Assembly: GCA_030562195.1 (NCBI GenBank)
Contig: JAUJPP010000003.1
Span: 21,235,398 to 21,299,397, forward strand
Length of the DNA: 64,000 nt
DNA from: Nipponacmea schrenckii
Taxonomy: Eukaryota; Mollusca; Gastropoda; Lottiidae
Reading direction: 5' to 3'
A program made the position numbers and the translations under genes. Under the pieces are notes generated by a model that saw only the letters and a program-made list of their open reading frames with translations, was not told where the DNA came from and did not search any database. Positions within the stretch are counted from its first letter, which is position 1, and each line of letters begins with the position of its first letter. This document shows positions 60,360 to 64,000 of this stretch, piece by piece.

Positions 60360-60917
60360 TTGTCATTCTTCAATTTATGCCCGATCTTTACTAAGCGTGA
60401 TTTATATCTACTGAAAGGATATCAAAAATGGATGAAGAGGAAAGGCACAAATACCCGAAGTTCAGTGCCCGGACACTATTGGCTTATTGTATTTCTAAAC
60501 AGATTATCCGACACTGCACACCTAGTCTATATCCTAAATCAGCATCATATGACACCTATCAAACTATCAACATTTATAATTTTCATTTTCAAGTTTCATG
60601 GCAAATCGATTTTTGTAGAAATATTGATGACATTATACGAGTTCTGGCAACCAACGATTTGTTCATTTTCGTCAGACATCCCCACGTCATCTCAATTACT
60701 TGTCTTGCTCGTACCGGAAGTACGTCAATTTCTTATTTCCGATTCGGAAAATGTTAAAATAGAGGTCGATAAGGTATTGTCTGAACAAAGGAATCCACTA
60801 GCAACCAGATTTCTTTGTAGATCAACTTTCTGTAATTTTGAAAGGAGTCGAATAATTGCCCTCGTCCGAAACTGTTTTTATGTATACGCAAAAATTACCA
60901 ATAGCAGCCCCTATTAG
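60360..60917 (+). other. Unidentified 185-codon open frame overlapping a 109-codon ATG frame
   Basis: One frame is open for 185 codons but begins at TTG. A second plus-strand frame begins at ATG 60428 and is open for 109 codons to 60757. The ATG frame has a plausible start context (tcaaaaATGg) and a charged N terminus (MDEEERHKYPKF). Neither product matches a family I know, and no splice-supported neighbour is seen. Long stop-free runs are uncommon in this AT-rich DNA, so a decayed gene or transposon remnant with a frameshift is possible. Confidence 0.25.
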
Positions 60918-63900
60918 ATAAATCGACTTAGCCTGCTATTTATATTAAAATATTAAAGCCAAAAATTGTCAAACAAAAAAGAAAAAAAAAAGAAATAATA
61001 ATTTACCTTTAAGGAACATCCAGTAATTCTGGACACATGTTAACCCATCAAAGAAAATTATACAAAATGCGCAATATTTTGTCACCTACATCGAAATAAA
61101 ATATATAATTCTTGCTCTTGTGACATTTCGTTTTGAATCCTAAAGTAATTATGTATCTTGCAATATGTAAAATTAATTGTTATAACAAAGATAATGTGAG
61201 TATAATCAGGGTGATAATTAATTATAATGATGGTATTAATAAGCTCCAGTATTTAGCCTAATCAATGAAAACAATCAACACAGCACTAAATATTTGTTTC
61301 AATATTATCATGTACATAACATGACATTTCAGTAATTGTCTCTATATTATAATCAACTGAGTTTTTTCTGGTAATTTTCTGATCAGAATATATTAGAGAT
61401 GAGAAAAGATGTATAGTGTTTTCTATAACTAAAGTTGTTGTTACACTATACTTGATTCTTCAAAATGGCAACAGGTAACCGATAGGATTTGTTATATATA
61501 TATATATCTGAATACAGAGAAATTCAACTTCTAATTTCATAGTATAACCTTACCCCTGGTTGGTCTGAATATATGAATATTGTTAAAAGCACGTTATTAT
61601 AGTAAAATAGAGTATTATAAAAACTTTTCTTGTTCTAACATATACCCATAATCTTACAGAAATAGCGATTCTTTATTCTTCTGATGAAAGGAACCCATAT
61701 TTAATAATGCCACCTTTGGCTACAGTCTATGGCCGTTATCACATTATCATTCTAAGTTACAGACAATTGCATTCAAAATAGTCCTTGAGCGACATTTAGG
61801 GGTAGGCAAAAAGTATGACACGTCTCTGTATGATATACATGTACATGTATGTATTTTAGTCTCGGAAATTAAATCAAAGGACGATTTGAATAAGGTGTCA
61901 TAGTGCTCATGTGATTGTTCCGAGGCATGTGCTCATGTGGTACTCTGTACTTTAACGTTAATCCTTTAAAGCTGTCTAATCTGACTTCTGTTGTAAACAT
62001 TTCTTCTTTTGATAACAATTTATAGTGCCAGAAATCGTTAGAATTGGACCTTTCTGAAAATACGTATTGTAATGGTTATTTACTTACACAGGGTCCAAAA
62101 TACTAGACACCAGCACAAGGTTTCTGCATCCTTAATATCAACTCAGTAAGTGGATTTATGTATCTATTTATGTATTTATTTCATAAAATGTCGTACACAT
62201 GTAGGCCTACATGCTGGTCTCATCCGTTCATAATCATTCTGAAGTCTAAAACTATAGCAGATTCTTCCATTACATTTGATAAATACATGTAATAAAAGCA
62301 ACCAACTATAAACAAAAGTTATTCTACCCAACTACCCTTAATGTTGAATATCGCACTGCATTTCATTTTATCTGCACTATGTATGTTTATCATGGTTTTA
62401 TATCACATTAATTACAACAAATGGGAAGTAACTCTCATAACACAAAATTAGTCCAGACCAAAAATAACACTTTTAACGTAATATTTGAGATCAAACCATA
62501 AAAGTTTTGGGCTGATACTCGCAAAATGCAACCTTCGGAAAAAATTATATAATTGTTCATAAATATTTCCCCAAAAATGTAAAGTCCATTGTTAAGACTT
62601 TCCTGGAATCGCGAAGACTTAAAATATTAATATTGAATAGTCTTATATGCTCTAGTATTTTAGCTGATGCATACGAAATATTACCATCCGATGACAACGT
62701 TTTTGTAACGACTTCTTGGTTTCAAATATTCAGTATCATTTATATAAATGATACTATATAATAATATGTACTATATAAAATACAATATGTTATGTTCATG
62801 TTGTCAACTGCGATCAACTGGGGATGGTTGCAAATTCTGATCATTCAATTCCATTACCAATTACTTGGGTCATACACAGCCACAAACGACTTTAACATGT
62901 TACTCTGGTAATCTGCCCGTCGCAATGTCGGCACCTTTAAACAAGCTAGGGTTGTTTTTTTTTTTTTTTTTTTTAAGATCGAATTTAGTGCTGTTTAGAA
63001 AATCTATACATATGAAGACGTCGCAAAATGACGCCTATGAGTAGATCATACAATTTTTCCATCTGTTTTTATCGCTGAAGAACTCCAAGTGCATAAAATG
63101 TAAAAAGTCGATTTTCTATGGTTTCTTTCCTATCAATAATGATTGAAGACGGCGTATAAGGCACGTTTACGTGACGTTATGCATTATTTAGAAATAACGA
63201 TTATTTTGAAAGAGTGTCAACTACAAACAGCTATTATAGTTAAAACAGGATACTCTACATTGCTATTATAGGCCATTTTACTCATGACAAACTCTTAATA
63301 GTATCCTTTACGTCATTTAAAGCACACTCCCATATCTCAAATAGATGCAATATCGTCATAAGATCTAAAGAAAGAAAAGAAAAAATACAATTGAACGATT
63401 TGTATTATACAGTTTACAATTATCAGAATACTTGCCCCTTTTTAATCAAGCTTGCATTAGAAAATCAAATCGGATTTCCAAGGGCATACCCTTAAGGGGT
63501 CATCATGGTTCTTTTTAGGTTTTGGGAGTACAGTAGGCCTACCTACTCAAGAATTTCATCTTATGCCACTTGCAAAATAATAGTCTTTCGTCCCAAAGAC
63601 CTCGGATCCCTGCATTAACTATGAAGTCTATTTCTCTTTTTCTAACTATGCCTTAAGGGGGTTAACAACCTTATCGTTCGAGGTGTATTTCAATCAAGAA
63701 ACGTATTTAGTTGATATCCATTCTATTTGGCATTAAACAAAAACTCATCTAGTAAAAATTTTAGCTCAATCGCTTCAGAAGTATGTCAGATATCGGTCCC
63801 TAAAGATAATCTATTTATAGAACACAATGGGTAATCGTCTATGTAGACGTACGCATTACGTTGTCAGTTGACGTTTATGAGTACTACGTCATCAGCTAAA

Positions 63901-64000
63901 TAAACCTTTTCTACGTTTGTCCAATGACATTGCGTTTGTCGTTCAGATTTGTATTGGGGGGGGGGGGGAATCCAGAAGTCACGTGATTTCCCATAAATCT
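60918..64000. other. No gene seen
   Basis: AT-rich sequence with a (TA)n run near 61494-61507, a T20 tract at 62955-62974 and a G13 tract at 63956-63968. Near 63490 and 63650 'ccttaagggg' strings recur. Confidence 0.5.

Noticed and set aside
1..64000. tRNA, rRNA and bacterial-type operons
   Set aside because: Reading for B-box-like ggttcgaatcc strings and rRNA-like blocks gave nothing convincing; the only supported gene is spliced.

Overview
The window is AT-rich animal nuclear DNA with long introns, GT-AG splice sites, very sparse coding sequence and many degenerate repeats. Two repeat styles point to a mollusc: units built round an 'agggcaataact' core with 'tctagagtg', and CG-rich 'gtcggtccgtc' strings followed by ~150-160 bp units. 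I cannot place it more precisely than probable mollusc.

One gene is recognised with good support. It is a minus-strand gene of six coding exons running from 35250 down to 11929. It encodes about 1020 residues with an AT-hook-like basic N terminus, a SAND domain, a long acidic and low-complexity middle carrying three SUMO-consensus motifs, a short charged helical stretch, and a C-terminal SAM domain split by the last intron. The SAND and SAM sequences both resemble vertebrate SAMD11, a nuclear SAM protein tied to Polycomb-type repression in photoreceptors. Every exon junction keeps the reading frame. The first intron is 16.9 kb and holds most of the candidate regulatory and relic sequence.

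Layout. 1-5.1 kb: a 1753-bp segment present twice, apparently identical, 2838 bp apart, containing a repeat family with a head, a tandem body and a tail. 5.1-11.7 kb: gene-poor 3' flank. 11.9-35.3 kb: the SAMD11-like gene; its introns hold a degenerate minisatellite (26.1-26.6 kb), a hammerhead-like foldback (29.2 kb), a short TTAA-bounded element and a few short coding-like ORFs. 35.3-39.2 kb: upstream flank without a gene. 39.2-41.4 kb: a poly(A) tract, a diverged ~0.3-0.4 kb tandem repeat and a CAGGGGC-type candidate transposon with internal repeats. 43.4-44.1 kb: a further copy of the 1-5 kb family lacking its tandem body. 53.4-55.6 kb: two inverted copies of a TTAA-bounded foldback element. 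57.2-57.9 kb: a 10-11 bp minisatellite and a broken OTU-protease fragment, probably from a dead transposon. 60.4-60.9 kb: an unexplained 185-codon open stretch.

I found no tRNA, rRNA, CRISPR array, operon or intact transposase. Apart from the SAMD11-like gene, most open frames are chance or repeat-derived. Alignments were made by eye, so repeat edges may be off by a few bases.
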